Source: Morella rubra
Lineage: Eukaryota > Streptophyta > Magnoliopsida > Fagales > Myricaceae
NCBI GenBank assembly: GCA_003952965.2
Contig: CM025852.1
Location: 5,710,753 to 5,774,752, forward strand
DNA: 64,000 nt
Reading direction: 5' to 3'
A model generated the notes under the pieces. It saw only the letters and a program-made list of their open reading frames with translations. It had not been told where the DNA came from and searched no databases. The position numbers and the translations under genes were made by a program. Shown here in pieces: positions 10,840-23,222 of the stretch. Each line of letters opens with the position of its first letter. Position 1 is the stretch's first letter.

Positions 10840-10990
10840 TGAGAAGAGGGTGCGGTCGACCAAAATGTGAACTGTAGTATATATAGCTCGACGAGGCGGT
10901 CGACCGCTTGGTATAATTTCCGCTTGGTAGAACAAGTTCTACTAAGGTCGACCGCTTCGTGTAGCGGTTCCACATGGTCGACCGCTACAG
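10840..10990 (-). promoter_or_regulatory. Putative internal promoter of the extra gene, element A
   Basis: On the minus strand, several GGTCGACC-type palindromes precede a TATA-like TATATATA (10878-10885), with one more palindrome just downstream. A CT-rich leader of about 280 bases then leads to the start codon at 10594. The same arrangement is kept in B and C. The palindromes are the ones found upstream of the LTR TATA box. Confidence 0.6.
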
Positions 10991-11144
10991 AGAACAGCCT
11001 TTGAAAAAATAGGTTTTAGTGCCCAAAATGAAATGGAATGATGTATTTGATGAATGTCAAACATGTAACAATATATAAGGACATTCTAAACATGTTTAAA
11101 ACATCAAAACAATGAAAATCCATGGAAATCAATAAAATAGCATA

Positions 11145-14100
11145 TCAAAGAGCATTTGCATCTAAAAACCCAATATCTCGTCTAAGATCACGAAATCTGT
11201 CATTACTCAAGGGTTTTGTGAAAATATCAGCTAGTTGATGCTCAGTACCAATGAAATCAAGTGAGATGTCACCTTTTTGAATATGATCTCTTAGAAAATG
11301 ATGTCTCACTTCAATGTGTTTAGTCCTTGAGTGTTGGATGGGATTCTTGGACAAGTTGATAGCACTAGTGTTATCACATTTGATGGGTATACTATCAAAC
11401 TCCAGTCCAAAATCTTTGAGAGTTTGTTTCATCCACAACACTTGAGCACAACAACTACCGGCCGCTATGTATTCCGCTTCGGTTGTTGATAAAGCAACCG
11501 AGTTTTGTTTCTTGCTACTCCAAGAAACTAAAGATGATCCTAGGAAATGACAAGTACCACTAGTACTTTTTCTCTCGACTTTGCACCCGGCAAAGTCGGC
11601 ATCGGAATAGCTTACTAGGTTCATGTGAGTGTCTCTAGGATACCAAAGTCCTAGGTCAATAGTACCCAAAAGATATCGAAAAATTCTTTTTACGGCACAA
11701 AAATGAGATTCTTTAGGACATGCTTGGAATCTAGCACATAAACACACACTAAACATAATATCCGGCCTACTAGCCGTCAAATAGAGGAGAGCTCCAATCA
11801 TACCTCTATATTTGGTGATGTCCACCTTTTTACCTTTTTCATCCGCATCAAGCTTTAGCGATGTGCTCATTGGTGTTTCCGCCACTTTCAAGTTCTCCAT
11901 TCCAAAGCGTTTGAGTAGATCCTTTATATACTTGGCTTGGTTTATGAAGATTCCTTCTTTGGATTGCTTGATTTGTAGTCCAAGGAAGAAGTTGAGCTCA
12001 CCCATCATACTCATCTCAAACTCTTCATGCATAAATTTGGAAAATTCTTGACAAAGAGAGTCATTAGTAGCACCGAATATGATGTCATCCACATAAATTT
12101 GCACAATTATGATATCATTGTTTTTGGACTTGGTGAAAAGTGTTGTGTCAACTTTACCCATGGAAAAACCTTTTTCAACAAGGAAAGTTTTAAGTCTATC
12201 ATACCAAGCTCTAGGAGCTTGTTTTAGTCCATACAAAGCCTTTTTTAATTTGAAAACAAAATTTGGATAAGCTTCATTTTGAAAACCTTGTGGTTGTTCT
12301 ACATAGACTTCTTCCATGATAAATCCATTCAAGAAAGCACTTTTCACATCCATTTGATAAAGCATAAAATTTTTATAGCAAGCAAAGGCCAAAAGCATTC
12401 TAATTGATTCCAAACGTGCTACGGGTGCATATGTTTCATCATAATCAATCCCTTCTTCTTGATTATAGCCTTTAGCAACCAACCTAGCTTTGTTTCTAAC
12501 AATAGTACCGTGCTCATCAACCTTGTTCCTAAAGACCCATTTTGTGCCAATAATGGTTTGATCCTTGGGTCTAGGGACAAGTTCCCAAACTTGATTTCTC
12601 TCAAATTGGTTTAACTCTTCTTGCATTGCCAAAATCCAACTTTCGTCGTTTTCGGCTTCAAGAAAAGTCTTTGGTTCAATTTGAGACACAAATGCAAGAT
12701 GATTACAAATATTTCTAAGTGAAGCTCTAGTTCTAGTTCCATGAGAGGGATCACCAATAATTAACTCTTGAGGGTGACTAGTAGCATACCTCCATTCTTT
12801 AGGGAGTTCTTGTGAAGTACCTTCTCCTTGCAATGGTTGAATAATTTCTTCACTTGGCGATTGAGCTTCCTTGTTTTGAGTGGGGTTATCCTTGATCTCA
12901 AGTTCTTCCATCTCCCCCTCAATATCTTCAATATCTACACTTGCATTTTTCTCAAACGGACCATTAGTTTCATCAAAAGTGATATGCATTGATTCTTCAA
13001 CACAAAGAGTCCTTTTGTTATAAACTCTATAAGCTTTACTCGAATTAGAGTATCCAAGGAAAATTCCAACATCGGTTTTAGAATCAAATTTTCCAAGGTT
13101 GTCTTTGGTATTTAAAATGAAGCATTTACAACCAAAAACTTTGAAATAATGGATGTTGGGTTTTCTATCTTTCCAAAGCTCATAAGGAGTTTTCTTCAAA
13201 GTGGGTCTCATAGAAACTCTATTCAAAACATAGCAAGATGTGTTGACGGCCTCGGCCCAAAAATATTTTGGTAACTTATTTTCATTCAAAATAGTTCTTG
13301 CCATCTCTTGAATAGTTCTATTCTTTCTCTCAACAACTCCATTTTGTTGAGGAGTTCTAGGTGTTGAAAAATTATGCTCATAACCATTCATGCTACAAAA
13401 AGATTCAAACTTCTCATTTACGAATTCACCACCATGGTCACTTCTAATGGCCACAATGGTGTATCCTTTTGCATTTTGCACCCTTTTTGAGAATTTAATG
13501 AACTCATGAATGGCTTCATCTTTTGAAGCTAAAAACAAAATCCAAGTGAACCTAGAGTAGTCATCCACAATTACAAAGGCATAGGACTTTCCACCAAGAC
13601 TTTGAATTCTTGATGGACCAAATAAATCCAAATGAAGTAATTGTAGAGGTCTACTAGTTGAAATGAAGTTTTTGGATTTAAAAGAGGTTTTCACTTGTTT
13701 TCCCATTTGACAAGCTTCACAAACTTGGTCTTTTTCAAAATTCAATTTAGGTAGCCCATTCACAAGATCATGCTTAGAGATTTTCAAAATTTGATGCATG
13801 CTTGCATGACCCAATCTTCTATGCCATAGCCAACTATCATTTACATTGACCACAAGACAATTATCCACACAAGCATTTTGATCAATGTCAATCTTGTACA
13901 CATTTGAGTTCCTATGGCCAATAAACAATAATTTTCCATCTATGACATTTTCAATAAGGCATCGAGAAGATTCAAATACAACTCTATAACCTTTATCACA
14001 AAGTTGACTAATACTAAGCAAGTTATGCTTCAATTTATCAACCAATAGGACATTTTCAATTAAAGGAAGAGAGTTACCACCAATATTACCTATACCAATG

Positions 14101-14260
14101 ATTTTCCCTTTGGAGTTGTCCCAAATGTTACATTTCCACCTTTGATGGTTGATAGGCTTGAGAATCTTGATGGGTCACCGGTCATGTGTCTTGAACAACC
14201 ACTATCCAAGAACCAACTATTGCATTTCTTTTTCTTGAATCCTACAAAACAAAATCAAGA
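11145..14260 (-). pseudogene. pol of element A (protease, integrase, reverse transcriptase, RNase H)
   Basis: Reading on the minus strand, the protease region ([10 protein letters not shown]) is at about 14215. It is followed by the integrase zinc-binding block ([21 protein letters not shown]) and the catalytic core ([37 protein letters not shown]). Next come reverse transcriptase ([42 protein letters not shown]) and RNase H ([38 protein letters not shown]), ending GFLDANAL. This is canonical copia order, integrase before reverse transcriptase. A single frame of 966 codons (14045-11145) covers integrase to the end; the protease side is in a separate piece, so pol is nearly but not fully whole. 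Confidence 0.9.
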
Positions 14261-15864
14261 TGAAGCTTTTGGTACCCAAACCTTTTTGGGTCCATTTGGG
14301 TTAGCAATAGTTCCCTTTGGAACCCATATCTTTCTAAGAGCTTTGCATCCAAGTTTCTTGAGAGGACAATCAAATATTAGATGTCCATTCTTGTTGCAAA
14401 AGTTACAAGTATGAAGAGATTCATTTGAGGATTTAGCTTTGACAAAGAAGTTTTTGAAATACTTTTCATTTTTATGAGGCTTGTAGCCTAATCCACTTTT
14501 GTCAAAAACACATCTTTGATGTTTAGAATGTTCTCCAAAGCTTTGCTTCCTTGAGTGAATTTTTCAAGAATAGTGTTTTGACGAGTAACCTTGTCTTTGA
14601 AAGCTTTGTTCTCAATTTCTAAAGTTGAAACTTTTAGTTTCAATTCCTCATTCTCTAGCTTCAAATTTCCTTGTTCATCATTTAAGGAATCAAGGTCACT
14701 TGTAGCTAGTGAATGCTTCTTTTTCAAAACATTGTATTTGAGTTTAAGCTTTTCAAACGTAATGTATAACTCATCAAAAGCATTTTCTAATTCATCATAT
14801 GAAGGTTTTGAATCTTCAAGATCCGAGAAATATACCTCATCATCTTCTAGAGCCATGAAGCACATGTTTGCGATTTCTCCCTCATCTTCTTCATCGGAGG
14901 AGCTTGAATCGCTATCTTCCCAAGTAGCTTTCATAGCTTTCTTTTTATATTTGAGAAGTGGACAATCCGCCTTAATGTGACCGGGTTTCTTGCACTTGTA
15001 GCAAGTGATGTGGTCCTTCTTGTTATCCATCTTTGGGTATTCCTTCTTTGGCTCTTCTCTCTTGAAATCTTTGAAGTTCTTCCTTCCTTGCTTTCTCTTG
15101 AGGAAGTTTCTAAAATTCCTTGTCATGAGAGCAATATCCTCATCTCCACTATCATCATTATCTTCTTCAATCTCAACTACGGAGGATTTCAAGGCTATGC
15201 TTCTTCTTTTTGAACTTTCCTCCTCATGTCCCTTCATGGTGATTTCGTGAGTCATAAGGGATCCAACAAGCTCTTCCAAAGGCAATTTGGTGAGGTCCTT
15301 TGCTTCTTGAATAGCGGTGACTTTGGCTTCCCAAGTCTTTGGTAGTGATCTAAGAACTTTTCTCACCAAATCGGAGTTAGTGTACATTTTTCCAAGAGCA
15401 TTTAAATCATTTACAATATTAGTAAATCTAGTAAGCATGTCACCAATGTTTTCTTCCGGTTTCATCTTAAACAATTCATAGCTATGAACTAGCATGCTTA
15501 TCTTAGATTCTTTCACTTGGTTTGTACCTTCATGAGTGATTTCTAAAGAATGCCAAATTTCTTTTGCACTAACACAAGTAGATATATTGAATTCACTTCT
15601 CTTCACAATAAATGTTCATAGCTCTAGCATTCATAATTTTTTTCTTCATCGGTATACTCACCACGGCTTAGAGACAATTGTCTCACCTACGGCTTTCATA
15701 GGGTAGTGAGGTCCATTTAAAATACAAAGCCATAGATCAAAGTCAATGGATTGAAAATAAATTTTCATCCTTGCTTTCCAATAGGAGTAATCACTTCCAT
15801 TGAAGGAAGGAGGTCTAGATGTTGAGAGTCCCTCAACATGAGAGTTGTTGCTTGAAGTTGCCAT
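14261..15864 (-). pseudogene. gag of element A
   Basis: Begins MATSSNNSHVEGLSTSR at 15864. A capsid-like region (FNGSDYSYWKARM, FEITH-type blocks, NIGDMLTRFTNIVNDL) is followed by a basic stretch and a CCHC zinc knuckle (CYKCKKPGHIKADC at about 14960-15005). Then come an acidic segment, a coiled-coil-like Leu/Glu/Lys region (about 14590-14790), and a second knuckle (CNFCNKNGHLIFDC at about 14360-14405) just before the protease. It would form the particle core and bind element RNA. It is broken in a few places in this copy; the homologue in C is the best preserved. Confidence 0.85.
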
Positions 15865-15904
15865 TCTAACTCAAGATTGTTAAATCTTGCTAAAGAGAGC
15901 ACCA

Positions 15905-15919
15905 AGCTCTGATACCAAT
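15905..15919 (-). promoter_or_regulatory. Primer binding site (initiator tRNA-Met) of element A
   Basis: On the minus strand ATTGGTATCAGAGCT follows the 5' LTR end directly. It matches the 3' end of plant initiator tRNA-Met, the usual copia primer. Confidence 0.85.
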
Positions 15920-17186
15920 TGTAAATCCTAGGATTAAGGCAACCCAAGAGGGGGGTGAATTGGGTTTCAAAACTTTTTCGAAACTCACCCTTTAGAAAGT
16001 GTTTGCTAGCTACAAGTCTCACAAAGAGAAGTGATTGCAATAAAAGATTGAACACAAGAATATATATTGCAACTTAAATAGAGAAATAAAACTTAGAACA
16101 AGAAACTAATAGCACAATGTAATGAGATAAGGGAAGAGAAGCAAACACAAGATTTTTAGGTGGTTCGGCAAACCTCCACCCCTCAAGCTCCTTTACCGAG
16201 CCTTGAGGTTTTTCCACTATGCTCCCTTCAACCAAGGGAAAGCTTTCCTTACACTTGAGCTTGAGAAACACCTCTTCAAGCCTCAAGAACGAGTTTGAGA
16301 ACAAACCTCTCTAAACTCCTTCTTTTGATGAACAAACCTCACCAAAAGGAAACAAGAGAATCACTCTCTTAATAGTGTATAGGGATGAACGAAAATGCTC
16401 ACTAAAACTCCCTTGATGGAGTAGATATTACAATGAGAAATTTCTATCTCTTAAGCTTCACACAACAACAAGGATGTGAAAGTGTTGATTATGTGTGAAT
16501 GATGTTTGAACAAGGATTGAAAGGTTTTAGATCACTCTTAGCTTTGGCAAAATGATTTAGTTGTTCAGCAACTTTTAAAAGGCGTAGGAATGGCTTTATA
16601 TAGGCCTCATAAGAAAAATAGCCGTTAAGTCGAGCTGTTAAAAACTCTGATGAACCGGTCGACCGCTACATGAACCGGTCGACCGCTGCAGGTTTACGTT
16701 ACCCAACGGTCATAATGTCAGAAGTCAGAACCTTTTTAATTTTTCAAACTAACCGGTCGACCGCTATATGAGCCGGTCGACCTCCTCAACTTAAGCACAT
16801 GATCCGGTTGTTTTAAAAACACGATTTTGACCAACTTAAAATACCCAATTTTAAAGACTAACTTCCCATAAGTATATAAAAGGTTTGAGAGTTTGATTGG
16901 GATATTTTAAAGCCATTTAAAATATTTTTAAATCTTCAAAACAAGAGGTAAAACATTTCATGCAAGTTTTGAAGAAATATGCAAGTGTGTGGTTCAAATC
17001 CTTGTTAAAGATGAAGTCTTAGAGTTACAAAGATTACCCTAGCATCTTGAGTCTTCACTTTAAGAGCACTTCCATTGAAGGGGATGTTACTTGATCGCTT
17101 CGTGCTCATTTTGGATCCGCTTTGCTTCACATCTCAATTACTTCTATTGTTATCATCAAAACATTGATTGTGACTAAAAGCCAACA
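15920..17186 (-). repeat. 5' LTR of element A (1267 bp)
   Basis: Starts TGTTGGCTTTTAGTC at 17186 and ends GGATTTACA at 15920. A TATA-like box is at 16595-16602 (minus strand). GGTCGACC palindromes lie upstream of it at about 16650-16780. Confidence 0.9.
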
Positions 17187-17619
17187 AAACACTCCCACTT
17201 AGACATGCATTTGCGATAAGAACATTTTAACGGGTTGCCATTATAATGTGCTCGGGCCGGGAAAGCTTTTAAAGGGGTTTACCCCAACAAAGAGTAATAT
17301 ATATGCATGCGGCCTTTTCCTCATCTAATCATTTTTAACTGAAAGAAGAAAATGGAGAACCAGATGCCCGTCAGATAATCTTTTGTCCCGCCCTTAATCT
17401 TGACTTAAGAATTGAATAAGAGATGACTAAAAACAAAAAAACAAAAACTTTTAAGACAAACTTAGAATTTCTCTCAATCTCTTCTTACTTTTTCTTCCAT
17501 AGCATCCTTTAAATATCATAAAAATGTAGTTAAAACCAGGAAATTTTTAATTGTTTGATGGGTTTGGGGTCCCAATATTTTCACTATGCCGAAGTACTCC
17601 TTTTGGCGCACATGAGGAG
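17187..17619. other. Spacer between elements A and D
   Basis: Starts with the right copy of the AAACA duplication (17187-17191). The sequence continues the pre-insertion locus left of 7779. I see no gene or further repeat in it. Confidence 0.6.
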
Positions 17620-17844
17620 TGTTAGAAAACAAAGATGAGGAACACAAAGAATATGAGGGAATCGATGAAGATTTCAATTCATTGAATCAATGTTTACAGT
17701 GCCCTAGAAAAAAAACTTTATACAAGCAACAATGTGAATAAAATATGTACAAAGAGTAAAGCTGTTCGCAGAGTTAGTGCAATTTTGTGGGCTTGATGGG
17801 CTGTTTTCAGTGGGCTTGATGGGCTGTAATTTTGATTCGTGAGA
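17620..17844 (-). repeat. 3' LTR of element D (225 bp)
   Basis: On the minus strand it follows the purine tract CTTGAGGGGGAG and starts TCTCACG, ending TTTTCTAACA. The start is TC rather than the usual TG, as in element E. The left end rests on similarity to the end of E's LTR. Confidence 0.65.
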
Positions 17845-17849
17845 CTCCC

Positions 17850-19532
17850 CCTCAAGATGGGCATATATATTCAATGTGCCCATCTTGGACAGTAGAAAAT
17901 TGAAAACGGTAGCAAGTAGTGCTTTAGTAAGAATATCTACCACTTGAAACTTGGAGGCAATGTGCACTGGTTGGATTATTCCAGCTAAGACCTTTTCTTT
18001 GACAAAAGGACAGTCCAACTCTAAATGTTTAGTTCTCTCATGGAAAATAAGATTCTTGGTGAGGTGGAGTGCTGCTTGACTATCACAATATAACAAGGCA
18101 GGTTGATGGTGATTCATGTTGAAATCCTTTAACAAAGTAATTAACCAAACAATTCACAACTGGTCTGAGCCAAGGCTTGATATTCCGCTTCTGCTGAGGA
18201 TCTAGAAACAATGGCTTGTTTTTTGGATCTCCAACTAACTAATGAGTCTCCAAGGAAAATACAAAATCTAGTCACAGATCTTCTGGTTTCAGGGCAAGCT
18301 ACCCAATCTGAGTCGCTGAAGGCCTCTAAATGCATGGGAGAGTGAGAGGAGAAAAAAATACCTCTGCCTATGGAACCCTTCAAATTCCTTAGGATTCTAT
18401 GGGCTGCATGTAAGTGAATCTTGGCTGGTCTGTCCATGAACTGACTTAGGACACTAACAGCATAAGTGATGTCTGGACAACTAATTGTCAAGTAAATGAG
18501 CTTCCCAATCAGTCTCCTATAACTTGTGATGTCAGCCAATAGATCCTCAGATGAATGAGACAGCTTGTGATCCATTTCAATTGGGGTGGTGACATGTTTA
18601 CAGCCAAGAAGTCCTGCATCTTCTAAAATTTCAAGGCTGTACTTCCGCTGGCTTAAATGAATTCCAGCAGCTGATAGTGCAATTTCTAAACCCAAGAAGT
18701 ATTTCAATGTCCCCAAGTTCTTTATTTTGAATTGAGAGTGCAGATATTCCTTGATTGAATCAACAAGTGCCATATTTATGCTTCCTACAACAATGTCATC
18801 CACATAGACTAAAAGTGCAATAAAACCGTGTTCATCATTTCGAGTGAATAAAGAATAATCAGACATAGACTGTTGGAAACCAATAGCAACAAAGGAAGAA
18901 GAGAATTTTGAGTACCATTGCCGAGAAGCCTGTTTAAGGCCATAAAGTGACTTATGCAATTTGCAAACCAACTTCTTTCTACTTCCAAGAGACTCCCCCT
19001 TAACTTGAAATCCAGGAGGTAAGTCCATATATATTTCCTCATTTAGATCCCCATTGAGGAAAGCATTGTGGATATCCATTTGGCATAGATGCCAATTACA
19101 AGCTGTTGCCATGGCAAGGAAAACTCTAATTGTTGTCATCTTGGCAACCGGGCTAAAGGTTTCTTGATAGTCGAAACCCTCTCTTTGCATATACCCTTTA
19201 GCCACTAGCCTTGCTTTGTATCTCTCAATCATCCCATTTGATTTAAGCTTGACCTTAAAGACATATTTACATCCGATAGCCCGTTTTCCTGGAGGTAGAG
19301 AATTAATGCTCCAAGTACCATTAGCTTCCAAAGCTTTCAGTTCAGCTGCCATTGCCTCTTTCCAATGCTCAAATTTTACAGCTTCTTCATAGCTTTTAGG
19401 CTCATTGGTTAAGGAAAGAGAGAGGGAATAGGCCTTGTGAGAGGGATGAAGTTTGCTATAAGATAAATAATGACTAAGAGGGTGATCGATGGAATGAAAA
19501 TTAGAAGATTGGGGAGGAATGGCAGCAACCAA
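17850..19532 (-). pseudogene. Reverse transcriptase and RNase H part of element D pol
   Basis: Blocks seen on the minus strand: [64 protein letters not shown]-type IGKLIYLTISCPDITYAV, DSDWVACPETRRS, SSAEAEYQALA, then YCDSQAALHLTKN, HERTKHLELDCPFV and LLSKMGTLNIYAHLEG. The first frame (19532-18141) is long. The RNase H end lies in a neighbouring frame. This is a fossil of a pol polyprotein. Confidence 0.85.
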
Positions 19533-19664
19533 TTGGCAGTGATAATCATTCAGGTAATGAGGTGGGTTTCTAAGTCTCTCGGACCTCCTAAGGGAAATTG
19601 AAGGTGCTTCAGGACAAGGAGAAGCATTATGAGATGAATCTGATGCAGTGTCTTGAGATGAGTT

Positions 19665-20204
19665 TTATTCAGTACCATGAGTCAATGTTTCAGCTGATGT
19701 GTTGTGCATTGAATGAGGAAGTGTAGGGGGTTGTGAAGATTCAATTTCTGGTGCGATAGTGAAGTCAACAGATTGGGGAGTGATGCCAAAATCTGGAAGT
19801 AGTGGAGGGAGAACAAGTTCAGGTGAAGAGTGGGAGAAGGTAGAATCTTGGGGATTAGAAACCTGGAATGGAAAGACAGATTCATGAAAATCTATGTCCC
19901 TAGACAGAAAACATGATTTGTTGTCAAGATCATTTACCTTGTATCCTTTTACACCTGTTGGATATCCAAGGAAGAGGCATCTTGTCGTTCTAGCCTCAAG
20001 CTTAGTTCTACAATGCTTAGGTGTAGACACAAAGCAAAGGCATCCAAAGACTCTTAAATGAGCATAATCAGGAGGGGATGAGAACAAGGCTTCATAAGGT
20101 GATTTATTCTTGAGGATTAGGGTAGGGATCCGGTTAATCAAATAGCTTGCGGTGAGGACAGCATCTCCCCAAAATTTAATTAGGAGAGATGCTTGGAAAA
20201 GAAG
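19665..20204 (-). pseudogene. Integrase C-terminal part of element D
   Basis: Minus-strand reading gives [49 protein letters not shown] and FLGYPTGVKGYKV. This is the end of the copia integrase core and the following linker, rich in Ser/Pro. It stops abruptly at 20204, where element B begins. Confidence 0.85.
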
Positions 20205-21492
20205 TGTTGGCTTTTAGTCACAATCAATGTTTTGATGATAACAATAAAGTAATTGAGATGTGAAGCAAAGCGGATCCAAAATGAGCACGAAGCGATCAAG
20301 TAACATCCCTTCAATGGAAGTGCTCTTAAAGTGAAGACTCAAGATGCTAGGGTAATCTTTGTAACTCTAAGTCTTCATCTTTAACAAGGATTTGAACCAC
20401 ACACTTGCATATTTCTTCAAAACTTGCATGAAATGTTTTACCTCTTGTTTTGAAGATTTAAAAATATTTTTAAATGGCTTTAAAATATCCCAATCAAACT
20501 CCCAAACCTTTTATATACTTATGGAAAGTTAGTCTTTAAAATTGGGTATTTTAAGTTGGTCAAAATCGTGTTTTAAAACAACCGGATCATGTGCTTAAGT
20601 TGAGGAGGTCGACCGGCTCATGTAGCGGTCGACCGGTCTTCGACCGCTTGGTATAGCGGTCGACCGGTTTTTAAAAAGAGTTCTGACTTCTGACATTATG
20701 ACCGTTGGTAACGTAAATCTTCATGTAGCGGTCGACCGGTTCATCGAGATTTTTTAACAGCTCGACTCCAACGGCTATAAACGGCTATTTTTCTTATGAG
20801 GCCTATATAAAGCCATTCCTACGCCTTTTAAAAGTTGCTGAACAACTAAATCATTTTGCCAAAGCTAAGAGTGATCTAAAACCTTTCAATCCTTGTTCAA
20901 ACATCATTCACACATAATCAACACTTTCACATCCTTGTTGTTGTGTGAAGCTTAAGAGATAGAAATTTCTCATTGTAATATCTACTCCATCAAGGGAGTT
21001 TTAGTGAGCATTTTCGTTCATCCCTATACACTATTAAGAGAGTGATTCTCTTGTTTCCTTTTGGTGAGGTTTGTTCATCAAAAGAAGGAGTTTAGAGAGG
21101 TTTGTTCTCAAACTCGTTCTTGAGGCTTGAAGAGGTGTTTCTCAAGCTCAAGTGTAAGGAAGGCTTTCCCTTGGTTGAAGGGAGCATAGTGGAAAAACCT
21201 CAAGGCTCGGTAAAGGAGCTTGAGGGGTGGATGTAGGCGGGTTTGCCGAACCACCTAAAAATCTTGTGTTTGCTTCTCTTCCCTTATCTCATTACATTGT
21301 GCTATTAGTTTCTTTCTAAGTTTTATTTCTCTATTTAAGTTGCAATATATATTCTTGTGTTCAATCTTTTATTGCAATCACTTCTCTTTGTGAGACTTAT
21401 AGCTAGCAAACACTTTCTAAAGGGTGAGTTTCGAAAAAGTTTTGAAACCCAATTCACCCCCCTCTTGGGTTGCCTTAATCCTAGGATTTACA
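20205..21492 (+). repeat. 5' LTR of element B (1288 bp)
   Basis: Starts TGTTGGCTTTTAG and ends GGATTTACA, followed by the primer site. TATATAAA at 20804-20811 is a good TATA box. GGTCGACC palindromes lie at about 20607, 20627, 20658 and 20730. This LTR has fewer palindrome copies than the 3' LTR. Confidence 0.9.
20600..20811 (+). promoter_or_regulatory. LTR promoter of element B: GGTCGACC cluster and TATA box
   Basis: Four copies of the 8-bp palindrome GGTCGACC in a CGGTCGACCG(G) context lie 70-200 bases upstream of TATATAAA. The separating sequence includes repeated ACGGCTAT. This spacing fits an enhancer-like cluster in U3; the binding protein is unknown. Confidence 0.6.
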
Positions 21493-21507
21493 ATTGGTAT
21501 CAGAGCT
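21493..21507 (+). promoter_or_regulatory. Primer binding site (initiator tRNA-Met) of element B
   Basis: ATTGGTATCAGAGCT directly follows the 5' LTR, identical to elements A and C. Confidence 0.85.
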
Positions 21508-21547
21508 TGGTGCTCTCTTTAGCAAGATTTAACAATCTTGAGTTAGA

Positions 21548-22940
21548 ATGGCAACTTCAAGCAACAACTCTCATGTTGAGGGACTCTCAACATCTAGACC
21601 TCCTTCCTTCAATGGAAGTGATTACTCCTATTGGAAAGCAAGGATGAAAATTTATTTTCAATCCATTGACTTTGATCTATGGCTTTGTATTTTAAATGGA
21701 CCTCACTACCCTATGAAAGCCGTAGGTGAGACAATTGTCTCTAAGCCCGTGGTTGAGTATACCGATGAAGACAAGAAGAAAATTTCTATGAATGCTAGAG
21801 CTATGAACATTCTTTATTGTGCTTTAGATAGAAGTGAATTCAATAGAATATCTACTTGTGTTAGTGCAAAAGAAATTTGGCATTCTTTAGAAATCACTCA
21901 TGAAGGTACAAACCAAGTGAAAGAATCTAAGATAAGCATGCTAGTTCATAGCTATGAATTGTTTAAGATGAAACCGGAAGAAAACATTGGTGACATGCTT
22001 ACTAGATTTACTAATATTGTAAATGATTTAAATGCTCTTGGAAAAATGTACACTAACTCCGATTTGGTGAGAAAAGTTCTTAGATCACTACCAAAGACTT
22101 GGGAAGCCAAGGTCACCGCTATTCAAGAAGCAAAGGACCTTACCAAATTGCCTTTGGAAGAGCTTGTTGGATCCCTTATGACTCACGAAATCACCATGAA
22201 GGGACATGAGGAGGAAAGTTCAAAAAGAGAAGCATAGCCTTGAAATCCTCCGTAGTTGAGATTGAAGAAGATAATGATGATAGTGGAGATGAGGATATTG
22301 CTCTCATGACAAGGAATTTTAGAAACTTCCTCAAGAGAAAGCAAGGAAGGAAGAACTTCAAAGATTTCAAGAGAGAAGAGCCAAAGAAGGAATACCCAAA
22401 GATGGATAACAAGAAGGACCACATCACTTGCTACAAGTGCAAGAAACCCGGTCACATTAAGGCGGATTGTCCACTTCTCAAATATAAAAAGAAAGCTATG
22501 AAAGCTACTTGGGAAGATAGTGATTCAAGCTCCTCCGATGAAGAAGATGAGGGAGAAATCGCAAACATGTGCTTCATGGCTCTAGAAGATGATGAGGTAT
22601 ATTTCTCGGATCTTGAAGATTCAAAACCTTCATATGATGAATTAGAAAATGCTTTTGATGAGTTATACATTACGTTTGAAAAGCTTAAACTCAAATACAA
22701 TGTTTTGAAAAAGAAGCATTCACTAGCTACAAGTACCTTGATTCCTTAAATAATGAACAAGGAAATTTGAAGCTAGAGAATGAGGAATTGAAACTAAAAG
22801 TTTCAACTTTAGAAATTGAGAACAAAGCTTTCAAAGACAAGGTTACTCGTCAAAACACTATTCTTGAAAAATTCACTCAAGGAAGCAAAGCTTTGGAGAA
22901 CATTCTAACCATCAAAGATGTGTTTTTGACAAAAGTGGAT
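21548..22940 (+). pseudogene. gag of element B
   Basis: Starts MATSSNNSHVEGLSTSR, 55 bases after the LTR. Capsid-like region, CCHC knuckle (CYKCKKPGHIKADC, about 22430-22475), acidic Asp/Ser/Glu stretch and coiled-coil-like region follow, as in A. It is split into two main open pieces, so broken, with about two or three breaks. A second CCHC knuckle lies further on (about 23026-23070), before the protease. Confidence 0.85.
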
Positions 22941-23222
22941 TAGGCTACAAGCCTCATAAAAATGAAAAGTATTTCAAAAACTTCTTTGTCAAAGCTAAAT
23001 CCTCAAATGAATCTCTTCATACTTGTAACTTTTGCAACAAGAATGGACATCTAATATTTGATTGTCCTCTCAAGAAACTTGGATGCAAAGCTCTTAGAAA
23101 GATATGGGTTCCAAAGGGAACTATTGCTAACCCAAATGGACCCAAAAAGATTTGGGTACCAAAAGCTTCATCTTGATTTTGTTTTGTAGGATTCAAGGAA
23201 AAAGAAATGCAATAGTTGGTTC

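Larger units (their letters stand above)
7779..17186 (-). mobile_element. SIRE-lineage Ty1/copia element A, full length, minus strand
   Basis: A 9.4-kb element has LTRs at 15920-17186 (5') and 7779-9070 (3'), a tRNA-Met primer site, gag, pol in copia order (protease, integrase, reverse transcriptase, RNase H), then an extra gene, and the purine tract AAAAAGGGGGAGAT before the 3' LTR. Large size, long LTRs, the extra 3' gene and this tract are features of the SIRE/Maximus lineage. A perfect 5-bp target duplication (AAACA) shows it is an intact simple insertion. The LTRs differ at roughly a dozen or more bases plus several small indels (eye count), so it is fairly young. It is a fossil with only a few breaks, mainly in gag. 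Confidence 0.9.
17620..20204 (-). mobile_element. 3' half of a Ty1/copia element (D), cut by element B
   Basis: Minus-strand copia sequence runs from mid-integrase (20204) through reverse transcriptase and RNase H to a purine tract and a 225-bp 3' LTR (17620-17844). The 5' half should continue to the right of element B if B were a simple insertion, but that side is the tandem array, so the rest of D is missing. Its protein resembles element E more than A-C. It is a fossil with several breaks, and the lineage is not assigned. Confidence 0.85.
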
